From: Haloarcula sp. CBA1127
GTDB lineage: Archaea > Halobacteriota > Halobacteria > Halobacteriales > Haloarculaceae
Direction: 5' to 3'
DNA length: 64,000 nt
NCBI RefSeq assembly: GCF_001485575.1
Contig: NZ_BCNB01000006.1
Location: 2,356,001 to 2,420,000 of the forward strand
This document shows positions 62,646-64,000 of this stretch, one piece after another (position 1 is the stretch's first letter; every line of letters starts with the position of its first letter). The translations under genes were made by a program, and so were the position numbers. The notes under the pieces were generated by a model. That model was not told the origin of the DNA, searched no databases, and saw only the letters and a program-made list of their open reading frames with translations.

Positions 62646-64000
62646 ATGACGTGCCGTGTGGACCCGCCGGGACACTTGGGCGGCCTCGACCTTGCGGATA
62701 GATGTAACACTCCCGTCTTAGCAGACCTTCTGGAAGAGCGTGATCTCCTCGGCCACGGCCAGTTGCTCGACGGCACACTGACCGAACGCGATGAAGACCG
62801 CGTACGCATTGCGAAGTTCATTGCGGCGCATCCGGAGGGTACGCCGCTGTCGCACGTCGTCTCGTATGCTGTGAAGGGAGTGTCGCCAGAGACGTGTGAG
62901 CGCGTCGACGGCTCGGACCCGGATTACCAGTTTGCATACCGTTTCATCGACGACCTCGTAGCCCCCGACGACCCGTACGTGCGGAAATCCCGGTCGTCAG
63001 GCGTTCTTTTCGTGACCCCGACACTGCGGCTTCTTGACTTGATTACAGAAGGCATTACTCAAACAACCCAGACAGAGGGTGTAACGTATGATCGTCAGTT
63101 CCTGCGTAATTACCTCTCACGCGTCGATTCTGTGGATGATGACCTGCGCGAGTTGCTGAAGGACGGTTTTACATCCTACCTGAACCGCATCAAGGATTAC
63201 AAACTGCTGTTCGATGTCCACTTCGTCGACCGGCGCGGCGGCGAATCCATGCAGCGGATGACGAAAGACTACAAGACCCGTTTCAATGACCAGGGCCGCG
63301 TTTCCAAGCAGTTCGCCCGGTTCAATGATGCGTTGGAATACGGCTACGAGAACGCTGAGAACGCCGTGCTGGTGACGCTGACGACCGACCCGAAGCGCCA
63401 AGACTCGCTGCTCGACGGGATAGATTCGATAAACGAGAATTTCAACCGGCTGTTGTCGTATTTCGATTCGGACCCGTCGACGAAAGCTGATACCCGCGAC
63501 CCAGATGTCCCCGGCTGGCGTTCTGACCTCGACGACGACGTGACCGGACGACCGCGTGACCGACCGGACTACATCAAGTCGCTGGAGTTCACTGAAAAAG
63601 GATACCCGCACCTGCACGTGCTGTTTTTCGATGTGCCGACCCGTGAGAAAGACGGACTGCCGTGGCTGTGCGACAAGCCGGAAGTAGCCGCGAAATGGGC
63701 CGACTACGGCCAAGGCGAGATCGTCGACGTGTACCCGCTGACGTACCGCGATGACCTTGACGAGCTGGAACCAGAGTTCCAGAGCGACGAAGGCTTCGTC
63801 GACTGGTACAGGTTCGGCGACCACGATCACGGCGAAGAGTGGGTCAGAGAACGGACCCGCTCGCACGAGTTGATCGAGTTCGGCGACGACGGCCATGAAA
63901 TGGAGTCGACCGCTGGCGCGTATCTCGGGAAGTACCTGAGCGCGACGTTCGGCTCGCTGCTCGACGCGACAGAGTCCTTCGAGCAGGGCGATGACAACCG
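62646..64000 (+). CDS. HUH-type rolling-circle replication initiator, truncated by window end
   Basis: At least 451 residues from ATG 62646, open to the end of the window. The HUH metal motif is H322-L-H324 in EKGYPHLHVLFF. The Tyr motif is YLGKY (Tyr426, Lys429, Tyr430). The N-terminal 250 residues hold a helical, Asp-rich domain (LEERDLLGHGQLLDGTL, SYAVKGVSPETCERVDG). Spacing and size are those of large Rep proteins of haloarchaeal plasmids and viruses. A TTG at 62532 in frame could extend it, but no evidence favours that. Confidence 0.85.
   Translation, partial: MTCRVDPPGHLGGLDLADRCNTPVLADLLEERDLLGHGQLLDGTLTERDEDRVRIAKFIAAHPEGTPLSHVVSYAVKGVSPETCERVDGSDPDYQFAYRFIDDLVAPDDPYVRKSRSSGVLFVTPTLRLLDLITEGITQTTQTEGVTYDRQFLRNYLSRVDSVDDDLRELLKDGFTSYLNRIKDYKLLFDVHFVDRRGGESMQRMTKDYKTRFNDQGRVSKQFARFNDALEYGYENAENAVLVTLTTDPKRQDSLLDGIDSINENFNRLLSYFDSDPSTKADTRDPDVPGWRSDLDDDVTGRPRDRPDYIKSLEFTEKGYPHLHVLFFDVPTREKDGLPWLCDKPEVAAKWADYGQGEIVDVYPLTYRDDLDELEPEFQSDEGFVDWYRFGDHDHGEEWVRERTRSHELIEFGDDGHEMESTAGAYLGKYLSATFGSLLDATESFEQGDDN

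Noticed and set aside
62239..62649. 136-residue ORF in the GC-rich region before rep
   Set aside because: Composition is that of a random GC-rich frame, and strong hairpins lie within it.

Overview
The window is haloarchaeal chromosome, most like Haloarcula. Proteins are acidic, GC is high and most intergenic gaps are short. Promoters are archaeal (TATA boxes such as TTTATAA and TTTAAA placed for leaderless or short-leader mRNAs). Marker families include TBP, XPB/Bax1, an XPD-like helicase, PAC2, type IV pilin, DUF5787/5788/5797 and small CPxCG zinc proteins. The tRNA does not encode CCA. The first gene pair (glutamate mutase S subunit and a class III CoA-transferase, divergent) is typical of the methylaspartate cycle of Haloarcula.

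Layout. 0-1.6 kb: methylaspartate-cycle genes. 1.6-10.5 kb: information processing and housekeeping (TRAM protein, TBP, XPD-like helicase, Get3-like ATPase, SDR, endonuclease V, AN1-rhomboid, response regulator-PAS). 10.5-13.2 kb: AT-rich island with a 44-residue membrane peptide convergent to a CHAT-domain (caspase-like) protein. 13.4-24.5 kb: PolX, Mut7-C, an ABC exporter, several haloarchaeal DUFs including a possible Fe-S nuclease, an S10 paralogue, an M20 amidohydrolase and a pilin. 24.7-33.2 kb: geranylgeranyl reductase, ferredoxin, SpoIIM, a CysD-like protein, an MFS carrier and an acyl-CoA synthetase. 33.3-40.2 kb: 3-hydroxybutyrate dehydrogenase, a complete livKHMGF-type ABC importer and a Bat-type regulator. 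41-44 kb: methylmalonyl-CoA mutase and epimerase, which connect to the propionyl-CoA arm of the methylaspartate cycle. 44-50.5 kb: sugar nucleotidyltransferase, Dph6, DUF373, SppA, PAC2 and an rRNA methyltransferase.

The most unusual segment is 50.5-55.8 kb: a RiPP locus with lasso-peptide parts. It has an ABC exporter, a stand-alone PqqD-like recognition protein, a B2-type Cys-His-Asp leader peptidase, a 32-residue precursor with a textbook lasso leader, an HPr-kinase-like protein and a nucleotidyltransferase-like protein. No asparagine-synthetase-type cyclase is present in the window, and the predicted core has no Asp/Glu at positions 7-9. The core does end in Ser, the residue that HPr-kinase-like lasso kinases phosphorylate in Bacillota. 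The locus may therefore make a linear, phosphorylated or otherwise tailored peptide rather than a lasso.

55.8-61.5 kb holds the Bax1 nuclease and XPB helicase genes separated by a TIGR00341 membrane protein, then a secreted beta-helix protein built of about ten repeats each carrying a W-T/S signature. At 61.5 kb a tRNA-Pro(GGG) gene marks what looks like the edge of a mobile element: a start-less ORF, a zinc-finger protein, a 420-base region with three strong inverted repeats (possible rolling-circle origin) and an HUH-type replication initiator that runs off the window end.
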